DNA from: Shewanella psychrophila
Lineage (GTDB): Bacteria; Pseudomonadota; Gammaproteobacteria; Enterobacterales; Shewanellaceae
Length of the DNA stretch: 64,000 nt
Assembly: GCF_002005305.1 (NCBI RefSeq)
Contig: NZ_CP014782.1
Span: 434,001-498,000, forward strand
Direction: 5' to 3'
How positions within the stretch are numbered: the stretch's first letter is position 1; the number at the start of each line of letters is the position of its first letter. Positions 1 through 9,013 of this stretch are shown here, one piece after another. The position numbers and the translations under genes were made by a program. The notes under the pieces are model-generated. The model was not told the DNA's origin. It made no database searches and saw nothing but the letters and a program-made list of their open reading frames with translations.

Positions 1-1
1 T

Positions 2-535
2 AGTGTGGCGCTTGAACGGGTAGATATTTGGTTTCAGGATGAGGCTCGATTTGGTCAACAAAATAGTACGACACGCTTGTGGGCGAGAAAAGGGACGCGT
101 CCAAGAGCTGTGCGTCAGCAGCAATTTGAATATGTCCATTTCTTTGGTGCTGTTTGCCCACAAACAGGAGAGACTGAAGCGATAATTACGCCATACCTAA
201 GTAAGGATATTATGCGTCAACATCTATCACTGATATCCCAAAGAACAAAGGCTGGTCGACATGCTGTTGTTGTGATGGATGGTGCAGGTTGGCATACCGA
301 TGATATAGCGGATGAATTTAATAATCTAAGTATCATCAAGTTACCTCCGTACTCACCAGAGCTAAACCCAATAGAACAAGTATGGAGTTGGTTACGACAA
401 CATCACCTTGCTAATCGCAGTTTCAAAGGTTACGAGGATATAGTGGATGCCTGTTCGATTGCTTGGAACAGTTTCATTAGTGATACAAAAAGAGTGGTGT
501 CACTATGCCGAAGGGACTGGGCAATAATGACTTAA
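2..535 (+). CDS. IS630-family transposase, 5' part outside window
   Basis: The DDE catalytic half of an IS630-type transposase, which cuts and pastes its element at TA dinucleotides. The reading frame is open at the left edge, so the N-terminal helix-turn-helix half lies outside the window. The visible part shows the first Asp in FQDEARFG, the second in VMDGAGWH and the Glu in NPIEQVW, about 32 residues after the second Asp, which is the spacing of this family. The C-terminal end looks intact (stop at 533-535). The terminal repeat on the right was not identified with certainty, so the limits of the element are not given. It may be a complete element, but only the 3' part can be seen. Confidence 0.9.
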   Translation, partial: SVALERVDIWFQDEARFGQQNSTTRLWARKGTRPRAVRQQQFEYVHFFGAVCPQTGETEAIITPYLSKDIMRQHLSLISQRTKAGRHAVVVMDGAGWHTDDIADEFNNLSIIKLPPYSPELNPIEQVWSWLRQHHLANRSFKGYEDIVDACSIAWNSFISDTKRVVSLCRRDWAIMT

Positions 536-779
536 TGTTAAGATGGAATGGTATTATTCTACCTTCGTCCTTCCTTAGCCTCGTAGCTTCTATATCCATA
601 TTTCACATCCATGTGGGTCGTAGGTCATTTTCAGGTGTTTCCGTTCAAGCTTGTTTAGCATTCGTTAATATCAATTGGATTTTTCTATGTAGGTGATTTA
701 AATAATCAATTATACAAGTTAGGGAAGAGTCTATAGATTTGATTGAGTTCCGTGGGGGAATTAACTTTCAGGTCTTCTT

Positions 780-1841
780 ATGCCGTTATCCATAGCTACC
801 AATTCAGATACAGATCCATTTATAGCTAGCGTGCTTGCCGATGAGTCATCTCCAAAAAAAGGTAATGCTCAGCGCTATACCATGCCAGAACCGATTGCAC
901 ATACGGCTCTGGTAGCAGAAGGTGGAGGTCAGAGAGGCATATTCACTGCAGGTGTACTTGATAGCTGGTTAGAGAGTGGCTATAACCCATTCGAGTTACT
1001 GATAGGTACCTCTGCGGGGGCACAAAACCTGTCTAGTTATCTGACTGGGCAAGCTGGATTTGCCCAAGCATCAATTGCAAAGCTTTCTAAGCAACCAGAG
1101 TTCTTCAATATTAAAAGAGGGCTGAAAGGAGCTAATGCCGTCGATCTTGACTGGTATTTCGAACAGGGCAGTGATGCACAATTTCGTTTAAACACTGAGT
1201 ATGGTTTGACTAAGCTTAAGAGGCGTAGCCTACTTATTTCAACAACGAACAGTTCAAGCTATCAGGCTCATTTTTCAATGCCTAATGCCACAAATTGGTT
1301 AACCTTGCTCAAGGCATCGAGTGCCCTGCCTTATCTTTATCGAAAGGGAGTGAAGATTGAGGATGATTATCATGTAGATGGTGGTTTGTCAGCTCCCTTG
1401 CCTGTGGAGGAAGCTTATAAGCGTGGGGCGAGAAAGATTGTTGTTATCCGCACTATGCCGAAGGAGTATGCTGCCCATACGCCTTGGGTTAATAGGCTTA
1501 AATCCTGGATTTGTTCGTCGAATCGATGCCCTAAGGCACTCGATTATTTTATTCATCATGAAGCAGCCTATAAACACTCTTTACAGTTTATCGCGTCACC
1601 ACCAGACGATGTTGAGGTGATCGAGGTATTTCCTGAGTCTCGATTGGTGAGTCATATTTTAGGCAGTGCAGATACTGAGCTTTCACATGACTATAAGATG
1701 GGCATAGTGGCTGGAAAAGCGTTTATTGAGTCAAACCCTTTGGCTAACTTTATGAGTGGAGGGAAAATTGAATTGATTAATAAATCTAGGAGTGACTCGC
1801 TTGGTAAGCATGAGCACAAGCTTGGGTTTAGGTATTGCTAG
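780..1841 (+). CDS. Patatin-like phospholipase family protein
   Basis: Predicted serine acyl hydrolase of the patatin family, acting on phospholipid or other acyl esters. The oxyanion-hole motif EGGGQRG lies at residues 47-53, the nucleophile elbow GTSAG at 76-80 (Ser78) and the catalytic Asp in VDGG at 199-202, so the Ser-Asp dyad is complete. No signal peptide is visible, so it is probably cytoplasmic or peripheral. The 353-residue length fits bacterial one-domain patatins of the YjjU type. The start is uncertain: the ribosome-binding site before 780 is weak, and an in-frame ATG at 882 would still leave the whole catalytic domain. The gene stands alone between the IS630 remnant and a convergent gene. 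Confidence 0.85.
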   Translation: MPLSIATNSDTDPFIASVLADESSPKKGNAQRYTMPEPIAHTALVAEGGGQRGIFTAGVLDSWLESGYNPFELLIGTSAGAQNLSSYLTGQAGFAQASIAKLSKQPEFFNIKRGLKGANAVDLDWYFEQGSDAQFRLNTEYGLTKLKRRSLLISTTNSSSYQAHFSMPNATNWLTLLKASSALPYLYRKGVKIEDDYHVDGGLSAPLPVEEAYKRGARKIVVIRTMPKEYAAHTPWVNRLKSWICSSNRCPKALDYFIHHEAAYKHSLQFIASPPDDVEVIEVFPESRLVSHILGSADTELSHDYKMGIVAGKAFIESNPLANFMSGGKIELINKSRSDSLGKHEHKLGFRYC

Positions 1842-1870
1842 TTTGCTAATCCTAAACCCATAGAAGATGT

Positions 1871-2542
1871 TTAATCTTTTATTCTTTGCTTAAATGCTTT
1901 ACGGGTCTCTTCATCTGCTTGGCTATACCAAAAATCCAGCATTTGCCCAACATTGATCTGGTCTTTGTTGGTGTTAGGTGCCTGTCCAGAGGCCACACTA
2001 CTATTGTTAGTCACCACCAGAGCCGTTGCTGGTAATACTACAGGTGTTGATTTCTGTGTTTTTGTCGCAAGATTAGGGAGGGCTGCAGGCGCTGAACTCC
2101 CGTTATAGACTGCTATTTCTTTGTCATAATCCCGGCCTAGTTGTATTCCCACTTTGAGGAGTAGGTCACTGGTGTATTCAACGTCTACACCCGCATCATC
2201 GACAAGGGTCAACTCTGCAAGCTTATTAAACTTGTCTGCATCACTGTCTGATCTGAGTCTTGGCAACGACAACTTATAGGCCGAATCTTGTCCATTAAAA
2301 GTCAGGATCACCGCTTCTGATGTGAACCTTCTTTGTTCACCTTGTTGCCTGAAGCTGGTGTTATATTTAAATACGATTTGATTATTGCCATCATTAAGAT
2401 CCACTGTGGTTTCATCTTCCATCTCTACACCATTAACCACTAAGAGCTGCGCAGACTTAGGTAAAGTAAGGGTGATTTTTGCATATGCTGGCAGTGAACA
2501 GGCTGCAGTGATAATAACTGCGAGGGCTAAAGTGTGCTTCAT
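1871..2542 (-). CDS. DUF2057 (YccT/CsgI-like) periplasmic protein
   Basis: A 223-residue exported protein. Residues 1-21 form a Sec signal peptide ending ...LPAYA. The following part (KITLTLPKSAQLLVVNGVE..., then a Asn/Asp turn and FKYNTSFRQQGEQRRFTSEAVILTF) matches the DUF2057 family, whose E. coli member YccT/CsgI restrains curli assembly. Whether this homologue does so is not known, and no curli genes are visible here. It is convergent with the patatin gene, with 29 bp between the stops. Confidence 0.75.
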   Translation of the reverse strand: MKHTLALAVIITAACSLPAYAKITLTLPKSAQLLVVNGVEMEDETTVDLNDGNNQIVFKYNTSFRQQGEQRRFTSEAVILTFNGQDSAYKLSLPRLRSDSDADKFNKLAELTLVDDAGVDVEYTSDLLLKVGIQLGRDYDKEIAVYNGSSAPAALPNLATKTQKSTPVVLPATALVVTNNSSVASGQAPNTNKDQINVGQMLDFWYSQADEETRKAFKQRIKD

Positions 2543-2732
2543 AGGATTCTCTAGGTTAGATCTGTGAGGTGATTTATACCACTTTTATACACATTATTGT
2601 AATCGGTATAGCAAAAGATGAGATTGTTCGGCGAGTCTCAGGTTTTTTCTTATGTTTGATTAGACATTCGTACCAGTTTAAACAGTGAAAAGACGTTATA
2701 ATCACAGGTTATTATTACCGTTGGGGCTCGCT

Positions 2733-3092
2733 GTGTTCACGAAAATACTGATCACTCTCTTAGTCATTGTCGGCGCTTTTTTCTATCTAAGGAAACCTGC
2801 TCGAAAATCTGATCAAACCAGAACTGCAGATGTGGGTAAACGTATCATGCTGCGCTATATTTTTATGGGCTTGATCGCACTTTCAATGGTTGGAAGCACT
2901 AGTTATTGGTATTGGAACTGGCAAGATGGCAACCAAGTGGTCAGAGTGACCATAGTATCGCCGTTAATAGACAGTACCAGTGTATATCAGGTGAGAAAGA
3001 AAGATATATTGAATAATCAGATCACAACTGTTGACGGTATTAACATACGATTATCGAATCAAGAACGTGTCATTATCGCAAATGCTCAGTAA
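2733..3092 (+). CDS. Small membrane protein of unknown function
   Basis: Predicted inner-membrane protein of about 119 residues with two transmembrane segments (FTKILITLLVIVGAFFYL and a second one around MLRYIFMGLIALSMVGS), followed by a roughly 60-residue soluble tail containing YWYWNWQDGNQVVRVTIV. The reading frame is open from a GTG at 2685, but the GTG at 2733 is preferred: it follows a GGGG stretch at good spacing and puts the hydrophobic helix at the N-terminus. I do not recognise a named family. It is read in the same direction as corA, 127 bp downstream. Confidence 0.6.
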   Translation: MFTKILITLLVIVGAFFYLRKPARKSDQTRTADVGKRIMLRYIFMGLIALSMVGSTSYWYWNWQDGNQVVRVTIVSPLIDSTSVYQVRKKDILNNQITTVDGINIRLSNQERVIIANAQ

Positions 3093-3219
3093 TGGACATT
3101 TTGACTAGATTATTGTTTATAGTCCTTTTTAATGTTGGCAATTAAGGTAGAATAGCCTCGTTTTTTACCCTGCGCTCTGACACAAATAATTTCGTCATAG
3201 TGTTTTTTCAGGAGATACC

Positions 3220-4167
3220 ATGATAACTGCTTATGTCTATAACAATCGTGAACTGACGATTACTGAACTGAACATACAGGATGTCGTGCCTCCGGATACT
3301 CTCTGGCTAGACCTTTTTAAGCCCAGCGATGAAGAACGTGAGTGGTTGAGTAAATATTCTGTTGAAGAGGTGCCAGAGGAGGAAGATATCAATGAGATTG
3401 AGGCTTCCGCACGTTTTTATCAAAATAACGATGGTCTGCATATTAACTCCTTGTTTCCTCAACGAGTAGGCCAAGACGTCAAAGGCGTTAACGTCTCATT
3501 TAACTTACGTAAAGATTTCCTGCTAACGATAAGAGAAGACGATGTAGGCCTCATTCGCTTGCTTAGAAACTATCTTAGGCTTGGACGTATCGAAGTTACC
3601 ACTCCTCAGGGGCTTTTTCTGGAGTTGTTTAATCTAAAAGTTGATCACTTATCAGATCTTATCGAAGATATTTATTCGGTAGTCGATGGAGTCAGTGAAC
3701 AGGTTTTTGAGAACAATGAACTCGATGAAGTGTTTAAGCTTATCACCTTGCAGGAAGACTCAAATGGTAAGATTCGATTGAGTCTGTTGGATACTCAACG
3801 CTCTCTACGTTACATGCAAAGATATTATCGTGGCCAACTCACCGACGATAATCTTAAAGACTTGCGTGAGATGTTGTTAGATATCGAATCTTTGATGCCT
3901 CACAGTCAATTTATCTTTGATAAATTAAATTTTTTGCTGGATGCCGCCATGGGATTCAGTGGGTTGCAACAGAATAAGATTATTAAAATCTTCTCGGTTG
4001 CAGCGGTTATTTTCTTACCTCCAACAGTAATCGCCAGTGCTTATGGGATGAATTTCACCAATATGCCTGAGCTTGAGTGGCAATTTGGTTACCCTATGGC
4101 CATCCTGATGATGTTAGCCAGTGCCGGTGGAACCTACGCATTCTTCAAGAGGAAAGGTTGGCTCTAG
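3220..4167 (+). CDS. corA: CorA-family magnesium/divalent cation channel
   Basis: Pentameric inner-membrane channel for Mg2+ (also Co2+ and Ni2+ in characterised members). The 315-residue length is almost that of E. coli CorA. A large acidic alpha/beta cytoplasmic domain is followed by a long helix and two C-terminal transmembrane helices. The signature YGMNF, with GMN at 276-278, closes the first helix at the pore mouth, and the C-terminus is the basic KRKGWL. A good AGGAG site precedes the ATG. Its 3' end overlaps the convergent DUF3135 gene by 4 bp. A second Mg2+ transporter, mgtE, lies at about 17.7 kb. Confidence 0.93.
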   Translation: MITAYVYNNRELTITELNIQDVVPPDTLWLDLFKPSDEEREWLSKYSVEEVPEEEDINEIEASARFYQNNDGLHINSLFPQRVGQDVKGVNVSFNLRKDFLLTIREDDVGLIRLLRNYLRLGRIEVTTPQGLFLELFNLKVDHLSDLIEDIYSVVDGVSEQVFENNELDEVFKLITLQEDSNGKIRLSLLDTQRSLRYMQRYYRGQLTDDNLKDLREMLLDIESLMPHSQFIFDKLNFLLDAAMGFSGLQQNKIIKIFSVAAVIFLPPTVIASAYGMNFTNMPELEWQFGYPMAILMMLASAGGTYAFFKRKGWL

Positions 4168-4484
4168 TCAGCAGGTTTCTTTGAAGGAAGCGTTAAGATT
4201 TTGGCATTTTGTTGCCGAAACTCTTGGGGGCTATTCATTATGGTGTTTAAGGAAATAAACTTGTCGTTCATGATGCTAATGGCCAAATAGCATCTGTGAT
4301 AAGGGTTTGTGCATCTGGATAGCTGTTGCTCAAGGTGGTATTGCATCGAGATCAGTTGTTCTTTGTTCGATTCCGGGCAGCAGTCTATCGCTTCTTTACA
4401 GAGTGTTTTTTGAAGTTCTTCGAGTTCATCGGGCTCATTATCTGCCAGCCATCTCAGTTGATCGAAGTTAGGTAATTCAGTCAT
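4164..4484 (-). CDS. DUF3135 domain protein
   Basis: A 106-residue soluble protein with the opening typical of DUF3135 (LPNFDQLRWLADNEPDELEELQ). Four cysteines sit in the middle part (CKEAIDCC and a later C...C), but they do not form a recognisable metal site. Function is unknown. Its last codon overlaps the end of corA on the other strand. The ATG at 4484 is preceded by a strong GGAGGAGG-like stretch on the minus strand. Confidence 0.7.
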   Translation of the reverse strand: MTELPNFDQLRWLADNEPDELEELQKTLCKEAIDCCPESNKEQLISMQYHLEQQLSRCTNPYHRCYLAISIMNDKFISLNTIMNSPQEFRQQNAKILTLPSKKPAD

Positions 4485-4581
4485 AGCCTCCTCCCCCAGA
4501 AGATAGCGTTACTTTCAAATTAGCTAATAGTTTGGTATTCGGCAAGAAAACTTGAGAATAATAGGGGAAATATAAGGGGTT

Positions 4582-5841
4582 TTAGCTATCAGAGCCTATG
4601 TAGTAGCTGACGCGCTCTCTGGGGTTTAAATATTTAAAGATTTTTTCGGGTAACGCCATCGGTTGTATACAGCGGACTATGCTCAGACCTTCGACTTCAA
4701 GATCTACAATCGGAGCCTGATCTTTGGGGACCATGGCATCGTAGACCAGTATTCTGGGGAATAATATCTTGTCCAGATTAACTGACATGACCATGGCAAA
4801 TTGTCCTGAAGATAATTCAACAATACTGCCTGGGGGATAGATGCCCAACATCTTGATCATCTTGCCCGTTACTTCCTGATTTAACTGTGTCTTGAAATTT
4901 TTATAGATATGACCCAGTGCTGAATAGGGGGTACGCGCTTTCGTCTGCGCGTCCGGGTGACACAGAGAGTCATATAAGTTAACTACGGCAACGAGTTGAC
5001 ACAATTTGTCGAGCTTATCCTCTTTAAGCCCCCTAGGGTAGCCAGAGCCGTCAAGATATTCATGATGATTGAGTACAATTGGCATGGCACCAGCAGGAAA
5101 GTTTTCGGCGAGTTTCAATAAGTCGGCACCCATGACAGGGTGTTGCTTCATAAAGTTAGCTTCAGGTGGCGTTAAAGCGGTTTTTTTCCTGAGCAATTGT
5201 GGAGGGATTTTCAATTTACCGGTATCGTGAAATAGTGCACCCATGCCGACTAATTCCATATCGGCTTTATCCCAACCCAGCTCTTTTGCCATTAACATGG
5301 AGAGTACGGCGACATTGAGAGAGTGATAATAAATTGACTCATCGTCTTTGGCTTCGCCCATAAGGTGTAGGACTAAGTTATCTGAATTGAGTAATTGCGC
5401 ACTCATGTCATTAATTAATTCTTTGGCATCATCAATGGCATTTAGCGGACGATTGCGTAATTTAGACACCAAGTTACGCATTTTTGCGATAGAACGGTCA
5501 AAGTCTTGCTCGGTTTTTTGAAGGTCTCTGCGCATCCGTTTGAGTTTTTCAATGCGCTCGTTCTTGGTTTTTTGCATTTCGATAGTGAGAGCATCAAGAT
5601 CTTCTTTCTGTGCTGGCACCACTTTAGTTTTAGCTACCTCTTCGCTGAGAGGAGGAATATCACTTCGTTCGAGATCGACGAAGACAAAGTCGATGGCTAA
5701 CTTTTTGATTAACTCGATTTGTGCCTGTTGCTTGAGTCTGAAACTACTGAATAGAAAAGGGTGATCTTTCCAAGAGACGGGTAAGCGGATGAAATTACCG
5801 ACTTGTAATTGATTGACTGCAACTTTACGGCTTTTCTTCAT
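4582..5841 (-). CDS. HD-GYP domain cyclic-di-GMP phosphodiesterase
   Basis: Predicted c-di-GMP phosphodiesterase. An N-terminal DUF3391-type region (VNQLQVGNFIRLPVSWKDHPFLFSSFRL) is followed by a charged coiled coil and then the HD-GYP domain. Numbered from the upstream TTG at 5877, HDTGK is at 217-221 and the diagnostic HHEYLDGSGYP at 271-281, so the metal ligands and the GYP element are intact. The ATG at 5841 is chosen because the frame extension to 5877 begins with TTG and adds only a hydrophilic stretch. No transmembrane segment is seen, so it should be cytoplasmic. It stands alone and is divergent from the next gene. Confidence 0.88.
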   Translation of the reverse strand: MKKSRKVAVNQLQVGNFIRLPVSWKDHPFLFSSFRLKQQAQIELIKKLAIDFVFVDLERSDIPPLSEEVAKTKVVPAQKEDLDALTIEMQKTKNERIEKLKRMRRDLQKTEQDFDRSIAKMRNLVSKLRNRPLNAIDDAKELINDMSAQLLNSDNLVLHLMGEAKDDESIYYHSLNVAVLSMLMAKELGWDKADMELVGMGALFHDTGKLKIPPQLLRKKTALTPPEANFMKQHPVMGADLLKLAENFPAGAMPIVLNHHEYLDGSGYPRGLKEDKLDKLCQLVAVVNLYDSLCHPDAQTKARTPYSALGHIYKNFKTQLNQEVTGKMIKMLGIYPPGSIVELSSGQFAMVMSVNLDKILFPRILVYDAMVPKDQAPIVDLEVEGLSIVRCIQPMALPEKIFKYLNPRERVSYYIGSDS

Positions 5842-5993
5842 ATTCTTCTTATCAGTATCCCCATCTTTGTAGGGCAATTATTCCAGAACGAGTTTGATTG
5901 CTATAGCAATATTTTAACTTAACTCAATGACTTTACAATCACTTAACCATTATGTCAGCATAGACTGAACACAGAATAGACAAAGTTAATAAA

Positions 5994-6689
5994 ATGGACT
6001 TCATTGAAGTATACCCTAATGCTATCCCTGATGACTTATGTGAGCGTTTGATCGCCTGTTTCGAACAACATAAGGGGGTCACCGATGGCAGAACTGGTCA
6101 AGGGGTGGATTTAGAAAAGAAAGTAAGCCGTGATCTCACCTTAGACAGTTTCGAGGATCTGCAGAGTATCAGGAATGAATTACTCACTTATACATTGAAA
6201 TATTCTACCGAGTATTTTAATCAATACTCGATGGCATTGATGGGAGCTGTATCGGTGCAAGTCGCTGATGAAAAAGGCCAAGGTGTTGCGCTGACGCCGG
6301 ATAATTATCAGAGTTTAGGTGAACCAAGAGCTGAGGCATTAGTTAAGTACCTCTATCGCAGTGGGACCATCAATGTTCAGAAATATCAGCAGGGGGTTGG
6401 GGGATACCCTCACTGGCATTCGGAGCTGTTTCCTCAGGCGGGGCATAATGAAGCCTTACATCGCGTGGTGCTCTATATGTTTTATCTTAACGATGTAGAG
6501 GAGGGAGGGGAGACTGAGTTTTTCTATCAAAACAGAAAACTCACACCCAAGAAGGGCACTATGGTCATTGCACCTGCGGGCTTTACTCACTCACATCGTG
6601 GCAATAAGCCAATCAGTAACGATAAATATATCGCGACCTCATGGGTAATGTTTAATCGTGCCGAACAATTGTATGCACCGATAAGCTAG
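5994..6689 (+). CDS. 2-oxoglutarate/Fe(II)-dependent oxygenase
   Basis: Predicted soluble dioxygenase of the prolyl-4-hydroxylase type, 231 residues. The double-stranded beta-helix signature is visible: an HWHSE iron-binding segment, LYMFYLNDVEEGGETEFFY, and a distal PAGFTHSHRGNKP with the second iron His and a downstream basic residue for 2-oxoglutarate. The first ligand pair reads HxE rather than the canonical HxD, a variant to note. Substrate unknown. The start is the ATG that follows closely on the intergenic region shared with the divergent HD-GYP gene. Confidence 0.8.
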   Translation: MDFIEVYPNAIPDDLCERLIACFEQHKGVTDGRTGQGVDLEKKVSRDLTLDSFEDLQSIRNELLTYTLKYSTEYFNQYSMALMGAVSVQVADEKGQGVALTPDNYQSLGEPRAEALVKYLYRSGTINVQKYQQGVGGYPHWHSELFPQAGHNEALHRVVLYMFYLNDVEEGGETEFFYQNRKLTPKKGTMVIAPAGFTHSHRGNKPISNDKYIATSWVMFNRAEQLYAPIS

Positions 6690-6752
6690 ATTATCAGTGC
6701 CTTGGTACCAAGGCACTGTGTTGGGGGTCAAAGCAAATAATTAGTTCTCGGC

Positions 6753-8120
6753 CTAAATTGGAATCGTTATTCTAAACTTAGCGCCTTCAAGCTCTGATGT
6801 TTCGATGCTCAAATTACCGTTGTAGCTGATCACTATCTCATTACACACGGCGAGTCCAATACCTTGTCCCGCTTTTTGTGTATCGGCTCTGACACCGCGT
6901 TCGATGATTCTTTGGCGCAGGCTCTCTTCGACGCCAGGCCCATCATCTTCGACAATCAGCTCAAACTCTCCGGCATCGCTATAACGGGCTGTGACTTTTA
7001 CCTGACTGATACACAATTTGAATGCATTCTCCATCAAGTTACCGCAGAGTTCCATCAAGTCGCCTTTATCACCTGGGAATACATGCTCCTGGGGGATATA
7101 GGCTGTAAATTGAACTTGCTTGTCACGGTAGACCTTAAAAAGCATTTGAGAAAGCTGATTGACCAAGGGGGCTACTAAAGTTTGTTCATGTTTAAGGCCT
7201 TTACGACCTAGCATGGCGCGCTTGAGCTGGTATTTAACCAGTAAGTCCATTTGGCTTACCTGCTCCATGATCCGCTCACTCGCACCTTGCTTATCTAAGG
7301 ACGCGTCATCAGTGATGGCGTGGACAGCAGCAAGGCGTGTCTTCAGACTATGGGCAAGGTCATTCATTGCATTCTGATACCTTTGCTGCTGGGCACTCGA
7401 TTGTGATAATAGTTGGTTGAGAGCTTGGGTGACTCCTTCGAGCTCTATGGGGTAATCTTGTGATAAAGCCTTAGTCTTACCATTGCTGACACTCTCTAAC
7501 TCACTTCTCATTCGAGTTAAAGGGCGCATTCCCCAGTAACCTGCACTGATTAACAAGACCAGAGCCAATGCCAATACCATAGCGAGCCTGAAATAGGTGC
7601 GTCGACTGAACTTGTCTAATTCCTTCTCGAGCTTCTCTGCATCTTTCATCACTAACAGGTTATATTGATTACCTGACATATCTAATGACAGCAAATAGAT
7701 GAAGTAACCCTTATCGTCGGCAAGATTAAGGTAATAGGGAGGTGAGTCGTGGCGAATATCGTTGAAGCGTTCGCAGGTGTCGAAAAGCCCTTTATCGACA
7801 GCCAGGGATGAGGTCCAAATTTGTCTATAATCGGCATCACAGCTGGCTATGATATAGCTCTCGGGCGTATTGTTTTCCTCGAGCCAGTCATCACTACTAG
7901 CAGGGATTAGATCGTGTTCCCTCAGTTCAGCGGCAACTTTAGGGATCTCAGCAATGAGCTGAGCCGTCTCTTCGTTGTAATTGTCTTGTGCATGTAGAAT
8001 GTTAACCAGCCAGGCTAAACCAAATCCTACTAAGGCAATAATTGACAGTGAGGTAAGAAACATCCGTGTTAGCAGACGTTTCTTAAATTTAAACTTAAAC
8101 ATATTCAGTTTTAACTGCAT
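6753..8120 (-). CDS. phoQ: PhoQ-like sensor histidine kinase
   Basis: Inner-membrane sensor kinase, 455 residues. It has TM1 at about 16-40, a roughly 130-residue periplasmic sensor, TM2 at about 178-196, then a HAMP-like linker. The phosphorylated His is H257 in NDLAHSLKTRLA, close to the DLTHSLKTPLA of PhoQ. The N box is at 361-368 (NLMENAFK), G1 is DDGPGV and G2 is GQGIGLAV. The gene overlaps the upstream response regulator by 10 bp, so the pair is translationally coupled. PhoQ in enterics senses Mg2+, acid pH and cationic peptides. The periplasmic part here is not obviously acidic-patch-like, so the signal is open. Confidence 0.82.
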   Translation of the reverse strand: MQLKLNMFKFKFKKRLLTRMFLTSLSIIALVGFGLAWLVNILHAQDNYNEETAQLIAEIPKVAAELREHDLIPASSDDWLEENNTPESYIIASCDADYRQIWTSSLAVDKGLFDTCERFNDIRHDSPPYYLNLADDKGYFIYLLSLDMSGNQYNLLVMKDAEKLEKELDKFSRRTYFRLAMVLALALVLLISAGYWGMRPLTRMRSELESVSNGKTKALSQDYPIELEGVTQALNQLLSQSSAQQQRYQNAMNDLAHSLKTRLAAVHAITDDASLDKQGASERIMEQVSQMDLLVKYQLKRAMLGRKGLKHEQTLVAPLVNQLSQMLFKVYRDKQVQFTAYIPQEHVFPGDKGDLMELCGNLMENAFKLCISQVKVTARYSDAGEFELIVEDDGPGVEESLRQRIIERGVRADTQKAGQGIGLAVCNEIVISYNGNLSIETSELEGAKFRITIPI

Positions 8121-8785
8121 GGCAAGTTGAACTTGTAACCTTGACCGCGGATCGTAGCAATAGGATTTTCCAGCCCCTCTTTGGTGAGCTTCTTTCGGAG
8201 TCTGGATACCATGACTTCGATGGTATTGGGGTCACCCTCTTTATCGCCATAGATCACATCTAACAGACGCTGCTTAGCAACGACTTCATGACAATGGCGC
8301 ATCAGGTACTCGAGTATGAGATATTCAAAAGCAGTGATCTCCATGGGGACACCATTCATCGAGAGCTGTTTCGCGGCGAGATCCAGTTCCAGTTTACCAC
8401 TGGTGATTTGGGGTTTCACAAAACCTGCACTGCGTCTAACCAAGGCGTCTAAACGCGCGACTAATTCTTCTTTCTGGAAGGGTTTAACCAGATAATCATC
8501 GGCACCAGCATTGAGGCCTTCTACCTTGTCTTGCCAATTGACTCTGGCGGTTAAGATAAGGATTGGGGCCTTCAGCCCCTCATCACGTAGACTTTGAATC
8601 AAGCTCATGCCATCTTGATCCGGTAAACCTAAGTCGACAATGGCGACATCTATGGGATAATTGGTTGCCTGATAGAATCCCTCTTTGGCGGTCAATGCAA
8701 CTTGAACCTGATTCCCTAGTTCACTCAGTTGCACCTTTAAATGGTGAGACAAGATAGGATCGTCTTCAACAACCAAAATTCTCAT
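8111..8785 (-). CDS. phoP: PhoP-like OmpR-family response regulator
   Basis: A 224-residue response regulator. The receiver has acidic residues VEDDP at 6-10, phospho-acceptor Asp51 in IVDLGLPD and Lys101 in LVKPF, followed by an OmpR-type winged helix (ITAFEYLILEYLMRH..., GQGYKF). The HHLKVQLSELG and ILTARVNWQDKVEGLNAGADDY segments match PhoP closely. First gene of the pair with phoQ. A perfect inverted repeat lies 38 bp upstream of its start and could be an operator. Confidence 0.85.
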   Translation of the reverse strand: MRILVVEDDPILSHHLKVQLSELGNQVQVALTAKEGFYQATNYPIDVAIVDLGLPDQDGMSLIQSLRDEGLKAPILILTARVNWQDKVEGLNAGADDYLVKPFQKEELVARLDALVRRSAGFVKPQITSGKLELDLAAKQLSMNGVPMEITAFEYLILEYLMRHCHEVVAKQRLLDVIYGDKEGDPNTIEVMVSRLRKKLTKEGLENPIATIRGQGYKFNLPCS

Positions 8786-8822
8786 AATTTTATGCCTTTA
8801 TAATTTTTTACAACAGTTTACT

Positions 8823-8849
8823 CAGATATTGGCATATTGCCAATATCTG
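8823..8849. promoter_or_regulatory. Perfect inverted repeat upstream of phoP-like gene
   Basis: Two perfect 12-bp arms, CAGATATTGGCA and TGCCAATATCTG, are separated by TAT. They sit between the phoP-like start (8785) and the divergent ABC importer gene (9014), with a further half-site-like TTGCCAATATT at once after it. PhoP boxes are direct repeats, so this suggests another dimeric regulator or a hairpin. There is no T-run, so it is not a standard terminator. Confidence 0.45.
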
Positions 8850-9013
8850 TATTTGCCAATATTTTACGTGAACGTAACTTAATACCAGCTGACTTAATTT
8901 GAAGATAAATGGCAGCAAATCGAGATAGAGTCTTATTTTTGCAATAAATCACTTTGTTTCTGAGGCCATTATCGTTAAAATCCTGCACAATTTTTACTGA
9001 CAGGAAACATCTC

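Noticed and set aside
505..696. Frame of 63 codons at the end of the IS630 transposase
   Set aside because: Overlaps the transposase in another frame and has no protein family pattern; probably element end and flank.
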